Source of the DNA: Diorhabda sublineata
Lineage: Eukaryota; Arthropoda; Insecta; Coleoptera; Chrysomelidae
Direction: 5' to 3'
NCBI RefSeq assembly: GCF_026230105.1
Contig: NC_079474.1
Coordinates: 37,772,294-37,836,293 of the forward strand
Length of the DNA stretch: 64,000 nucleotides
The number at the start of each line of letters is the position of its first letter. Positions within the stretch are counted from its first letter, which is position 1. This document shows positions 24,691 to 36,483 of the stretch, one piece after another. Position numbers and translations under genes: made by a program. Below the pieces are notes generated by a model, which was not told the origin of the DNA, searched no databases, and was given only the letters and a program-made list of their open reading frames with translations.

Positions 24691-24699
24691 ATTACTCTG

Positions 24700-24792
24700 T
24701 TGCCAAAAAATTTTCATCTTCTATTTCATATGCTACCAGATATACTGCTCTGGATTTCTGCAGTCTTTCATACTACAAGAAAATGTGGATAG
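24700..24792 (-). mobile_element. LINE RNase H-region 3' fragment, copy A
   Basis: The minus strand gives HIFL.YERLQKSRAVYLVA, then YEIEDENFL. It pairs with HILSKCETLKNSRALHLGA at 57410-57540, both in the same family. The form HIL..CE.L...R...LG is the cysteine-containing tail that follows the RNase H domain in R1/I/Loa-type LINE ORF2 proteins. Only this short tail is preserved. Confidence 0.55.
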
Positions 24793-24916
24793 AAGTACTG
24801 AGAGAAATACTATAAGAAATTTTGTATTCGTTATGCTGTTGAATCTAAGAGTTAAATTTCTTATTTTTTCACCTTCATTGCCCCACTGGATATATATGAA
24901 AAAGAAAAAAAATATA

Positions 24917-24975
24917 GTGCGGCAGTGGTTAAGCGTTATGGTTGGGGAGCAACGCAACAGATTGGATTCAACAAT
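24917..24975 (+). repeat. Possible tRNA-like head of a SINE
   Basis: The stretch contains GGCAGTGGTTAAGCG (A-box-like) and, 33 bp later, TTGGATTCAAC (B-box-like, against the GGTTCGANTCC consensus), with tRNA-like spacing. The B box is imperfect and I could not draw a complete cloverleaf, so this is not a tRNA gene. An old SINE head is the best guess. Confidence 0.25.
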
Positions 24976-25339
24976 AGAAAATTTTGAAATCGCTAGAATA
25001 ATTTAGGGTCACGCTGTGAATGTAGGAAACCAGGGTTGATATACCCACAAAATTATGCTCTGATCTCAATGTCACTTATAGCTTTCACAATTTCTCATAT
25101 TATAGACAATCAATTTTTTTCAATAGATAAGTTTCGAAATATATTGTGGAGATGCCCAAAAACATCGCTAAAGGAAGCTTCCATCAATATTCATTTCACC
25201 TGACACATATTCATTCGTACGTGATTTTCACGGTTCTTATATAAAGTAAAACAGAGTCTCCAAAATTTTTGCGCATGGGTTATAAGTTATTTATTTTTAT
25301 TGCTTTTATGTCTAGAAATAAGAATTAGAATAAAAAATA

Positions 25340-26830
25340 CTTCTGAATTTGTTTTTATTAGTATAAAATCAATGGAAGTACATAGAAAATCCACAAAGAG
25401 ATAATTTATTGAAACAAATAAAAAATCAACAGTTTTTCTGTCATGTTCGGTAGAAGTTTCTGTTATTAACCCCGAAATTTGGTCTCCCATTATACTCGTA
25501 CTTTCACTATACTGATTGGTAACGTCTCTAAAATTCCACTAGGTCTTGATGGAAGCGTTCCCTTTTTCTTCCGAATAAGCTGCCATATTATCTTTAAATT
25601 TATCTAAATGAGAATCTAGCATATGCATTTTTAGAGATATTCTACATCCCATGATAGAAAAATTCGTGAACATGTCGGCGATCAGCTCTTAGTACTTTTC
25701 AGCTCTATGGTTTCCAAGAAAACCATGAACTAAAGCTGATCCAGGCATTTTTCTTTTTATTCCTCAACAAAAATATCACAGTTCATAATTTTCGACTCTG
25801 ACAGCTTTGGAAAAGAACTTTTCAAATATTTGAAAGCTTTAGACTTGTGATTAAGAGCCTTTACAAATTGTGTAAAAAGACCCAATTTGATATGCAATGA
25901 TGACATTAATATAGTTTTGAAATCGACAATTGCTTCCTGTTTAACATTGTATTTTCCTACTTCGTGCTCAGTACGAGCAGGCCAATGTTTTTGTCGGTAG
26001 TGAGTGGCATCATTTCTACTATCCCACAGGCATAGATAACAGTAGTGTTTAGTATAACCACCTTGCATTCCTGTCAAAAAACACAGTTAAAATCACCAAT
26101 AACATGTATTCCATATATTTAATTGCAGTTAATAGCATTTTTGTAATTTTCTTTGTGATATACCGAATGTGCTAATGGAATCGATGGAAATTTGTTCTCA
26201 TTATGTAGTATAACAGCTTTCAGATTTTTAGTTGAACTGTCAATAAAAAGACGCCATATGGAATACGTCATGGAAAAATCCTTACTGAAGAAACAAGAAA
26301 ATTCTTAATGACGTTTTCTTTGACGGGATAATAAAACGTCAGATTTAATTAAATTCCATTCTACGGATACAGATGAACTTCATGATTGCGGGCTGCCTTG
26401 AGAGAGTAGTTTGCTTTTTAAACAATAGCGGAGCAGGTACAGGATTTTCTTCTGTATGTGGTATTGAAGCAGAGATAGATAGTAGGTCAGGATAAGTTGT
26501 ATTCCTCGAATTTTTGCCTCTGAGTGGATTCAAAATACAAAAATAACAATCAGTGTAATGATCACTGGGTTCATTCCAAATTCTTGGCACTGCAAACTTC
26601 ATAGCTCTTTTCTCTCCTCGGTACCAACCTACAATAAAACGTAAAGTAACGTGAGCCTAGTTCATGTTATTATAAGATAGTTAATAGAATAAAAAAAAAG
26701 AAAACGAACTTACCGTCAAGATTGTATCTGCAAGAGGTACATAATACATATGGATCCCATATTTTGTCTTGATTTTTGACTAGTAGATTAAAAAAAGGCT
26801 TGATATGCCTAGCAAATCTTTGAATTTCTA
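25340..26830 (-). pseudogene. Decayed copy of an unnamed multicopy arthropod protein family, with a visible intron
   Basis: Minus-strand exon 1 (26830-26714) encodes ARHIKPFFNLLVKNQDKIWD and PYVLCTSCRYNLDG. A GTAAGT donor starts at 26713 and a TTATTGTAG acceptor ends at 26629, giving an 85-bp phase-1 intron. Exon 2 continues GWYRGEKRAMKFAVPRIWNE and PSDHYTDCYFCILN. After a gap come WRLFIDSSTKNLKAVILHNE, NKFPSIPLAHSVYHKENYKN, GGYTKHYCYLCLWDSRNDAT, LHIKLGLFTQFVKALNHKS, VHGFLGNHRAEKY, and MGCRISLKMHMLDSHLDKFK with AAYSEE. I recognise these blocks (paired CxxC-like CYFC and CYLC, LHIKLG, HLDKF) as a family seen in many copies in arthropod genomes. I know of no established function; a transposon-borne or host-expanded gene are both possible. 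Frameshifts and stops mark this copy as dead. Confidence 0.65.
26629..26713 (-). other. Intron inside the multicopy-family pseudogene
   Basis: The donor GTAAGT begins at 26713 and the acceptor TTGTAG ends at 26629 on the minus strand. Joining the flanks restores an open frame across the junction (NLDG then WYRGEK), which supports a real intron rather than random insertion. Confidence 0.7.
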
Positions 26831-28069
26831 CTTAAATCATACTTTTCCTCTCTCTCTCTTCAATAAATTGGCCGCAAATAAAATAAAAGTCCGCATCTCG
26901 TTCACAACTTCTTGTAGCCATTTTGCATAGATTGATACAGTGAAAAATAATATTAAAGACGTTATTTCTCTGTCAGTTCTTGAAAAGCAAATATTTTTGA
27001 ATTCTGAACACGCTTCTTTTAATGTATATATGCTTATATAATCAGAATATATTAAGAAAAAACCATGCGCAAATAAATTTTTTTGTTGACCCGTGTCATA
27101 TGCATATCCATTTTTGAAGAAAATACTTGACATTTATTCCAATTTCATTTTTTGGTTTTTTGAAAAATGTTTCGATTTGTAATCGTAATTAAATACAATT
27201 GTATGAATGAATGAGACTCATAATTCCCATTACGGTAATTAAACTTGCTTACATGATTTATATTAATTGTAATAACATAAATTATTCACTATAATATATA
27301 AACTTGTGGATAATAATATATTATTTAATTAAATATTAAATATTATATTTTATCCCATGCACAATACTTCGAAATTATTCCATGAAAATTCAGACATTAA
27401 TTTCCTCCTCAGAATAAAAAAATTAGATATAATAATTACTTATTTATAAATCACCAATATCAACCAAACCCATTGGAACCACTTTAGTTTAATCGTTTTG
27501 ATTTTGAGTCGCTCCGAAAAGTAGGTGAGTCTGATTCTTACTCCTTATGTCAGTTTTTTATTCGATCCTCTTCTTCTTAACTAATTGCAAAATTTCCAAA
27601 TGTATAAGCCAGATGGAACTGCAAAAATTTTGTAAATTACTATGGACATTTATGTTTTTTTCGGAAATAGATCTGAACCGAAATAATAATAATCTTTTTC
27701 TTGTAATTATAAAAGAGTAGTGTGATGTATGTATAAACGACTGTAGATATTATTCAATAATATTGTAAGCACTAAACTTATTGGCATAAATAAAAATATT
27801 ACAACTAATTTCTGTTTCTTTGAAAAAAATGTTATCCTCAGAAATGCATCCAGGAATCAATGGTTGAGGAAGTTATATTCTTCTATAAGGAAGTTAAAGA
27901 GAAAAAATTGTATCATTTGTAGACAAAAACTTGTAAAAACTAAAAAACAAACATAAAAATAACTAAATGATGATACAAATAAAAGGAAACCACAATGAGT
28001 AACAAAATTATAGGTAAAAATTAGTATATGAGTCGTATAAATCCATAGCAAAAATTAAACCAGCATGCC
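26831..28069. other. Intergenic, no gene recognised
   Basis: Upstream of the pseudogene on its strand. A 98-residue open frame at 26837-27133 (minus) has no motif I know. It could contain further 5' sequence of the pseudogene, but no splice pairing supports that. Confidence 0.4.
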
Positions 28070-29010
28070 CGGAATTAAATATTATTATTACAATAGAAGT
28101 CGTTTACAAAGTAGAAGACTTTTTCCATTGATTATACCGACAAATTATTGCGAAATGCAAGAAAAGATGAAGTTGATTTGATTTCAATTGGCAAGTGATT
28201 GTGCATTTTTTTGCTTTGTAAAATATTGTGCCCTTAACTAATTCTGAACGTGGAATAGGTAGGTAAAAGTCGTGCTTCGCGATCCTAAGTGCGACGAACT
28301 TTCTGAAATTTGAGAAGCGTGATTACAAATTAGGCAAGCGGATTGAAAGATGAATAAGGAAGGAAGAGTCTTAAGTTTTAATCTCTCAAAGAAGTCCCTG
28401 CAGTGAGTCCGAGTAAATATCTAGCAGCTCTCTTTTTTAGTCTGAAGATCTGCTCAAATTAAGTTGCATCACACTTACCCCGGTAGGGAAGGGCATATCG
28501 GAGATACGACTCAATAAGGGCATAATTAACTTTATAAGGAGGTGAATAAGTTCAGTTCAACTTCAGTTTTGGAAACGTTGAAACAGAGAATATTAGAATC
28601 GCATCATGATTAGTTGATTAGGTCATTAGATATGGTCCTATGAAGTGCCGTGAGATCAGGGTTGCTCAAAGAGAAGCTAATGTCGTTTGCAAATAGTCAT
28701 ATTTTACCACTGATGTCTAGATAGGCGATGTCGTTTATAAACAGAAGAAACAAAATAGGGCCCCAGTACTGAGCCTTGGAGCACTCCACATTCTATTGGC
28801 TTGCAAAAAGACATGGTTGTATAACCCATACAAGCTGATTTCAGTTTGTAAGATATGACTTAAATCATGCGAGAGATGTTCCTCTGGAACCGTAGTACTG
28901 CAATTTGTTAATTAAAATATTATGATCAACACAATTGAAAGCCTTAGAAAAATCTGCTTGTCTAGATAGACATTATGTAGGAGCAAGAATATAGCATCAT
29001 TTGTGCCAGT
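28070..29010 (-). mobile_element. LINE reverse transcriptase relic, copy 1
   Basis: The minus strand gives FNCVDHNILINKLQYYG (about 28945-28895), a transmembrane-free palm segment of LINE reverse transcriptase (usual D.SKAFD.VDH.IL..KL..YG), then QYWGPILFLLFINDIAYLD (about 28775-28715, usual GSVLGPLLFL.YINDI), LFANDISFSLSNPDL (decayed FADDT box, about 28700-28650), and LRYALPYRGKC (about 28505), QIFRLKKRAARYLLGLTAGT (about 28460-28400), NLRLFLP (about 28375). The segment between KTE and ELN (28560) is deleted; the sister copy at 36790-37620 keeps it. Active-site FADD reads FAND. Multiple stops. Confidence 0.8.
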
Positions 29011-30235
29011 GTCAGTTAAAAACCTCAATATTGAAGTTATATTAAGGCAGGGACATATCTATCATGTATTGTTCCGATCCGACTACGATCATATAGAAGA
29101 ACGAGTGTCAGAGAAAAATTATAGTTCGAGCAACCTAGTTCACACCTTCCCAACACTTGTCTGATTCCACTCCTACTCGATTTCCATCATACATCGTGTT
29201 CAGATCGTGCAGACTATTCGTTTAACTTCTGCAGGACAAGTGTCTGTTGGAATTTGTAATAATACTTTTGAGTTTTTGCAGTGTTTGTTTTTTTCACTAA
29301 ATTGGCAATAACGTCGAGTATAAAACCGGAAAAGCTCATTGAAGAAGTGAAGCAGTATCCATTACTATATAACCAAACAAACGAGCAGTACCAAAACGTC
29401 AATTACAGATATATGATCTAAAAAAAATTGTTGAGTATTTAATTATTAAAAGACCTCAGATTAAAATAATATCCATAAACACAATTAATTAATAAAGGGA
29501 TAAACAATTTTATTGAATAGGAAGTACATTGTATATCTGTAATAAATCAGGACGATAATAAGAAAATAAGAACGTTCCCAAAATCTACATTCTCCTCTGT
29601 TTTCCATGAAATATCTCTGGTTTTCTTCATCCTATTCTTTTAAACAATGTCACCATCACTAAATCGCAGTTGCTGAAATTTCTTAATATTTTACGCACAG
29701 AACCTTTCGTGATTTTAATTGAATCGAGACAGGCCAGAGTGGCGAATGTATCGAGTTGGAGTTGGAAATCGGAAAGAGCTTGGAAGCGTATTGGATATGT
29801 GTGCTCACCACTTCCAAACTCGTACCGACCCCGTTCTTTGGAGCAAAATCAGGCCGGAGTCGGATCGAACTGGTGTATGACAAGTGTGTCCCGGCAATTA
29901 CTTAGCATAGGATTAGGAAATAGCTTTTGTGGATAAAATCAAAGAATTTAATACAAAAATCATCTTTACTGTCAGCATAAAGAATAATTAACCGTTTTTT
30001 CTTTGAGCAAGGAGTATTCAAGACACAATTTTTGAAACTATCGACACAGCCAATTCAACTATTATATTTTTGTTCGAATCTCGGTATATCTCAATTCTAT
30101 ATAAAAACTGTTGTCGAAATTCGATTCCATCATAACCAAAACATTCGACAGGTAAGGCTAATTAGTAGATATAATACAAAAGAAATACGTTCCGAAAACC
30201 GTAATAGACAGCATAAGACATTTAAACTATAAAAC
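29011..30235. other. Intergenic, with an unexplained higher-GC block
   Basis: No gene is supported. The block at about 29690-29940 is clearly less AT-rich than its surroundings and is open for 88 codons on + and 66 on the minus strand, but neither translation carries a motif I recognise. Confidence 0.4.
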
Positions 30236-30239
30236 ATGC

Positions 30240-31075
30240 ACTCACATATTAGTTAACCAAAACCTGACAGAGGAAATACAAACACCAACGGGTATCCGAC
30301 AGGTAGACTCCTTAAGCCCGCAATTGTTCAACCTGATAATGGACGAAATAATAAATCATGTTAAGAAACACAGCAAGAATATATACACTTACAACGGGCG
30401 TAATAAAAATAATCTGTTATGCCGATGACGCTGTCATTGTGGCAGAGAACGAAGACGACTTACAGCAGCTCCTATATTCATTCTACGAAAAAGCTAAAAC
30501 CTTTAACAAGCAAGTATCCACCGCCAAAACTAGAACCCTTGTCATCTCTAAAGAACCAATGAGGTGCAAACTCGTCCTAGAAATTAAAACCATAGAACAG
30601 GTGTAATATTTGACTACCTAGGCACACAAATCAGCGCAGACCAGAACAATAATACCTATATGAACAAAAGAGCAAAAGTTAAAATATACAAAACCTTCTT
30701 TAGACCCATATTGACTTTTATGCTATAGAAACAAGAGCGGACAACAAAAGCACTAAAAACATCATTCGAACAACAGAAATGAAAATACTCAGAAACATAT
30801 GCGGATACACACTAAGAGACAAAAAGAGAAACACAGACATAAGACACGAATGTGAGGTGGAAGACATAGTCAGATGGGAACGAGCTTGGAACGAACACGT
30901 GGACAGGATGACCAGAGAAAGATTAGCAAAGATCGCACGAGACGGTAAATCAGGGACACGACATCCTTTAGGAAGACCTTCAAAAAGATGGATGGATTCA
31001 TGGACATCAACATTTCAAGGATGACAAGTTGGAAACTACAGGCCTAAGGCCTACAATACGTTGAAGAAGAAGAAG
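30240..31075 (+). mobile_element. RTE-like LINE, 5'-truncated, second copy
   Basis: The + strand gives NLTEEIQTPTGIRQVDSLSP (about 30256-30315, RQGDSLSP with G changed to V), FNLIMDEII, then CYADDAVIVAENEDDLQQLL with YADD at 30418-30429, DYLGTQISADQNNNT (about 30612-30655), KTFFRPILTFM, MKILRNICGYTLRDKKR (from 30779), and a tail WERAWNEHVDRMTRERLAKI with HPLGRPSKRWMD. The stop lies close to 31024, followed by a GAAGAAGAAGAAGAAG tail at about 31063-31078. It is the same family layout as 19110-20950 and better preserved, but it still carries frameshifts between blocks and begins inside the reverse transcriptase domain. Confidence 0.85.
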
Positions 31076-31104
31076 AAGATATAACCATTTAGTAATTGTA
31101 ATTT

Positions 31105-31135
31105 TAGTAATAGTAGTAGTAGTAGTAGTAATAAT
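31105..31135. repeat. (TAG)n/(TAA)n microsatellite
   Basis: An imperfect trinucleotide run of TAG and TAA just after the LINE 3' tail. It may have grown from the tail or the target site. Confidence 0.85.
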
Positions 31136-31139
31136 TTAG

Positions 31140-32178
31140 TAATAGTTGGTAATTAAGCTGCATAATTACCAACCATTTTGTTGTACAGATTTTTATATTG
31201 TAAATCCTCACTCTATTAAAACACAACCTGCAAACTCGTCCCGGTTTTTCACAGTCTTTCAAGTAAGAATATATGAAGTATAGCACCAATGTACGATGTT
31301 CCATACGTAAAGGTCAAATTGACATTTTTTTTAAAGAATACAGTTCACTGAAGCGGTTGCTACTGAAATAATTAAATAAAGAAGGTTGACGATCGCACAT
31401 TAAATATAGTTTCTTCGAATATCCATTAGAAAGTGACTTCATCTTAGCAACAAAAATTATACCTTTCGTTAGACAAGCAACTTTTTTGTCATTGACGCCA
31501 ATATTAACCGCAACTAATAAAAACAAATAGTTGCAGGTATAAAGTATACGATTAGCTTTAAAATGCGTTCTAGGAGACACAATAATAATATTATACCTGG
31601 TGATTTCAGGTCAAATTGTGGTTTCATTTCCTGTTCTGAAATAGTAAAATTTATAATGGCAATGTATTGTTTTGGAAAATAATCTGCGGTACGTAATCAT
31701 GGTATGGTCTGATCGGTGTCTTACTTAACTTACATTTTCTTTCAAAAAAAATATACGACAAATTTATATAAGAATTTTTTTCTTATGTAGTTTTACTTTA
31801 TTCCACTCACTGTTTATTTGGTTGAAATTTTGTAATCAATCTTACTAACTTCCCGTTAATATTTTTGATCGCTTCCTCCTTATGACAAAACATTAATAAA
31901 CTCGAAAATTTACCGTCTATTAGTAGTGAATTATTAATTACATATGAGGAATATTGTTCTTCATCATTTCAGTAATACATAGTAATACATACTGTCAATG
32001 GACAATAAGTTAGTGTTGGAGGTTTTTAGACTTCATCCCTTCTATTCAAATTCTAGACCAGGGCTGAAGCCTTTGAACTGGTGAAAAATGAATGAAAAGA
32101 AAATACTAGTAAACCCATTGTAAAAGGAATAGAATATAACTTAATTGGAAGGAAAAATAATTTACAGGTATTCTCAGG
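31140..32178. other. Intergenic, no gene recognised
   Basis: AT-rich sequence with nothing assignable. There is a short tandem AGTAATACAT duplication at about 31971-31990. Confidence 0.45.
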
Positions 32179-32905
32179 TCGGGAAGTGGAAGGGGGAGGG
32201 ATTTAATTTAAAATATTTATTTAGTTTCCGTTCAAATTCGTATTTTCTAAAGACTTCTGATTCATTTATTCTAAAGAGATTTTGAGGAAATCAATTTGTT
32301 ATTGACCTCCCACTCCACTCGAAGAATTCAATAAAACTCCTGTTTCGTTGCTAAATCGTCCTGTATCCATCTACACCTAGTGTTTAAATCAAAGTGAATT
32401 TAGTGATTAAATTATTTTTTATATTCGCTGGTAAGTTTTTCATGTATCTTTTTATATACATAATGCTCACAAAATCCCAGTTTTCTTCATTAATTATTTT
32501 TTGTTTCAAGCAAATCTTGTATAATTTTTGTAAAATTGTCTCGCTTAAAACAAATGGAAGTTTATAACAAATTTTCCTAAATTTACCATTGAATTAAACA
32601 CTTGGGTGTAGATAGAGAGATGAGGATTTAGCAACGAAACTTTTTATTGAATTCATCGAATGGAGTGGGAGGTCTATAAAAAATTAATTCATTCAAAAAC
32701 TCGAATATGAGAAGTTCGAAGTGGCTGAGCCACAATACGTGAGCAAAGGAATATTCAAAATGTTCAAATTCAAAGCCCTAATTTTCAATCGAAACTTGCT
32801 ACAAAATATCGGCTTTTTCAGAAAAGCTTTCTTTTCTATAGAATTTTTAGTTTTGCTGCAAATCTTTTTTTGCCATTTAAAACTCTGCCTCTTCCACTTC
32901 CGGGA
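32179..32905. repeat. Long imperfect palindrome (inverted repeat with two matched arm segments)
   Basis: The inner arms are 32291-32393 and 32588-32690 and are inverted copies of each other at roughly 80% identity. For example, GACCTCCCACTCCACTCGA on the left is answered by TCGAATGGAGTGGGAGGTC on the right, and TTTCGTTGCTAAATC by GATTTAGCAACGAAA. The loop is about 194 bp. Outer arms also match: 32179-32210 (CGGGAAGTGGAAGGGGGAGG) against 32878-32904 inverted. The right arm has about 100 bp extra between inner and outer segments. A transcript would fold into a long hairpin. No transposase coding is visible. Confidence 0.8.
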
Positions 32906-33124
32906 ACATAAAAGCTAAGTCCGATGTGTTAAATGGAGTGGAATGGTATATTATGTTAACATGGTTTTCTCGTGCATCAGTTTTGACAAGTTTTGATGTG
33001 ATAGTAATAACCCTCGAGGATTAACACCAATGGATTGTCAGCACTAGGCTTAATATATTAATAAAATGAAAAAGCCCTTTTACAAATATATCTTATTGGA
33101 TTCAACCGCATATGTGACACGCAT

Positions 33125-33690
33125 ATTGTGACCCGGTTGGGGTGCCATTCATAAGCTCAATTTTCATATGTTTACGGCGAAAAATTAAAAATTGCAGTAT
33201 ATTTTGGCCTGTTGCACTTAACACATAACTGTGATCAAGAAGGATGGTCACTGGTAAATGATTTAATCGCGCATATAATATTCCTTGAGGCGTTCTCTAT
33301 GAAAATTCTTTAAGCCTTGCAATACATTTAAAAAACCTTTCATCCCAGCACTTTTTTTGCTACGCTTGATGGATTCTTTATACTATTAGCCTCGCATAAG
33401 CTGTATGCCAATCTGCACAGGTCTTTTTGAGTAATTCCAAAAAAATTTCTTTCCATTTCTAAACAGTGATTTTTGGGCATTGAGTCCATTCCTTGCGTAA
33501 AGACTATCTTTCGTCCTAATGAAGAATACTCAATTTCTTCAGGTGCTCCCTTCATCTTTCCGTACCTTTCGTTTGAGGTACACCGTGGAGCTGCGCACTC
33601 TTCATGTAGCCCATTGTTATCACCGAACAGCTACAATAGCCCAAGTTATCTGTTCCTTTTTCGAAACTTTTCGTTTCTCAGGCTTCTGAA
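33125..33690 (-). mobile_element. pogo/tigger-like (DDE_1) transposase relic, mainly the N-terminal DNA-binding part
   Basis: On the minus strand, MGYMKSAQLHGVPQTKGTE (about 33625-33570) resembles the first helix-turn-helix of tigger/jerky-type proteins (residues leading to LHGVP.STL). CLEMERNFFGITQKDLCRLA (from 33466) with YSLCEANSIKNP matches the following block (..ME..FFGLT..DLR.LA..LAE.N.I..PF), and shifted frames then give KEFS.RTPQGILYAR like LS.RKPE.TSLARA. After that, about 33235-33130, PVTILLDHSYVLS sits where PV.LLLDGH.SH of the catalytic core would be, implying a large internal deletion. Stops are present throughout. Confidence 0.55.
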
Positions 33691-35271
33691 AGAAATATTA
33701 CGATTTTATACAGAGAAGAGCATAGAGCTCATAATATAGGGTGCTTCAAATTAGGAATTCATATTTAATTAGATTTTTGGAAGAGGAATATTTTGGGAGA
33801 AACTAAATAATTTCTAGAAAAACCAAAACCATTTCCATGAGCTAAGCACTACGCCAAATTCTATATTAAATGATATTATTAAATTTTTAAGAACTTACCT
33901 TTAAAGCTACCTTAAATATCTAAAATGCAACAGTCACCAAAAACTTTTATTTATACACAAAATTACCTCAAACTTAATCGTCGAAACAGATTACGTGTTT
34001 GCTACGAAACGTTATTCGACGCTTTTTAGGAAGTCGGTGGTTAGAATTGTTCACAATAGATGTCGGAACAAGTACTTACTTGAACTACCTCATATTAGGA
34101 ACTAGGATACTAGGCGACTTTCATCTTCGATCGTACTGTCGTTTTCTAAGTTCTTGATCGTTCCCTGATGGACAAGTTCATGTAGTAGCACTTACGCTAA
34201 ATTTATAGAAAGACTCGCATGATGAAAATTGAGGGATAAAGTCCATGTAACGGCAAGGCATTAGTCGAAATGATAAGACTACCAAATTATTCATAATACG
34301 ACCTGATGATATTGTAGTTATATATGATTTCTTTTGTTTCTTATTTCTTAAACCCTTCCATATGTTTTTGATGCTGGACTCTATAGATTTCAGTTCTCTT
34401 CTAATGGAAAATTAGATTTTCATTGATTGGTCAAATCATCCATTTTTCACATGCTTCAAAATTTAAAAGCGACGGGTGCCCAATATCGATCATTCCGATT
34501 TTCTACATTTTTTAATTTTTCTACTTACAATTTATTCAACTATTAATTCTTAAAATTTATGATAAAATGAGATCAAATTAGAATATTACTGTTTGCCTTT
34601 TAGTTGGTCATTTCATTGGACTATATTATAGGAGTGGTATTTTTTCGCAATGACAGCTTATAGGGCGGAACATGTACAGTAACTGTATATTACTTTACAC
34701 AAAGTACTGAAACATTAATGGAGAATTTCTTGTTCTATGAATGTGAAACTACATAATGATAAGTTTGTTGTAATCAAAAATGCAAATTATTATTTTCCAT
34801 TTGAAGGAAGCAAACTTACAAAGCAGATAATTAAATATACTAATATATGTCATTTCAATTTCATTTCTAATGTTATTGAATGTATGACTCTATGATAATG
34901 CTATTATACGGAGTGTTGTTTTGTGGAACGCAAATATACACTAATGTGTTACAAGCGCTTTGAAAAGTTACTGATGAATGATAGTTATTTCTGACTAAAT
35001 GCAATTTTATAGCAACAAAAAAATGATAGACATAGAACAAGAAGGAACAAGAAAAAAGAACGACCAAAAAGAAGATGGTACATAGGTTATGGAAGACCTA
35101 AGAGAGAGAAGAATTCAGGACTGACTGGAAAACGAAAGGAAAAATAGGATAGAGTGGAAGAGAATTATTGCTATAGGCCTAAAACATTCTTATTTCTTAG
35201 ACTTTAGTTTTTTTTTAGATAAAATTGATTATTATGACTGTCAAACATACAAAATTTTGCGGTTTTGTATA
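33691..35271. other. Intergenic, no gene recognised
   Basis: AT-rich, no assignable coding or structural feature. Confidence 0.45.
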
Positions 35272-36483
35272 CGAGAACATATTGAAAAATTTTTAGCCTA
35301 CTATAGAACCAAACAAAATTTCAATGTCAAATTATTTTATTACTCAACATATTCTCCTCTTAATTAAATACATTTATTACAGAAATGTCTCTAGACCTTT
35401 AAAAAAAAATGTTTCTTCTTGCCCCTGCAAACCATACCTCCACAGCTTTTATTACCTCCTCGTTGGAAGAAAATTCATGACTTTTTAATTTTTTTCAGTT
35501 GAGGAAAGAGATGATAGTCGAACGGAACCAAATCTGGTGAATAAAGAGGGTGTTGTAGTAATTCAAACCCTAAATCACGAATTTTTTGCATGGCAACACA
35601 AGATTTGTGTGCAGAGGCATTGTCCTGCAAAACAAAGCATCTTTGAATAGCTTTCCGCGTCTTTTCTCTTTAATTTTTTCCCGTCGAGTGGTCAGTAATG
35701 TCTAATAGTAATCTCCAGTTATTCTTCTACCCTTATTCAGAAAATCGATCATGATTACTCCATGGTAATCCCAAAAAACTGAAGCAAGAACGTTTCCAGC
35801 AGATTTTTGGACATGAAACTTCTTAGGTCTTGGAGAACCGAAGTGTCGCCATTCCATCAATTGTTGCTTCGTTTCTGGATCGAAATCGAGCACAGATCGA
35901 ACCCGATGCTTCTACTCTTGCATGTTTTTGGTCAACATTCAAACATTTGGGGATCCATTTTGCAGCAATTTTTCTCATGTCCAAATTTACGTGAACTATA
36001 TGATGAACGCATTCGTATGAAATATTCAGTGCTTCAGATATTCGTTTTAGCCCAATTCGACGGTCTGATAAAATCATGTCATGAACTGCATCGAATTTTC
36101 GGGGACTGACACAGAAACTGGCCTTCCCGATCGATCATCATGTTCAATGGAAAATTTACCTCTTTTAAAGCTTGCAGTCCAATTTTTCATGATCGCATAC
36201 AAAGAACGTATATCACCAAGGGTATTAAACACATCGTAAATCTGCTTACCTCTTAACCCTTTCAAATACAGGTACTTGATGATGGCTCAATACTCCAATT
36301 TTTCGATTTTCACAATTTCGGTGGACATATTTTTTTTTAATTTATTGCGTTACTTTGATTTACTTTTTTGACATCAAACTTTACCCTGGCACTTCTAATA
36401 AGTTATCGTTCGTTGCTATGGTAACGCAATATTTTGTTTATGCATAGAACTGGTCTAGGCTAACAAGATATCAATACATCCTC

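Noticed and set aside
27470..27485. TTGGAACCA, which inverted could encode WFQ of a homeodomain
   Set aside because: The next codons do not continue as NRR; the same holds for the match at about 56272. No NK-cluster homeobox exon was found in the window.
30074..30084. GTTCGAATCTC, a tRNA B-box-like word
   Set aside because: No A box or cloverleaf at the right spacing.
35807..36109. 100-codon open frame on the + strand
   Set aside because: Antisense to the mariner transposase encoded on the minus strand at the same place.
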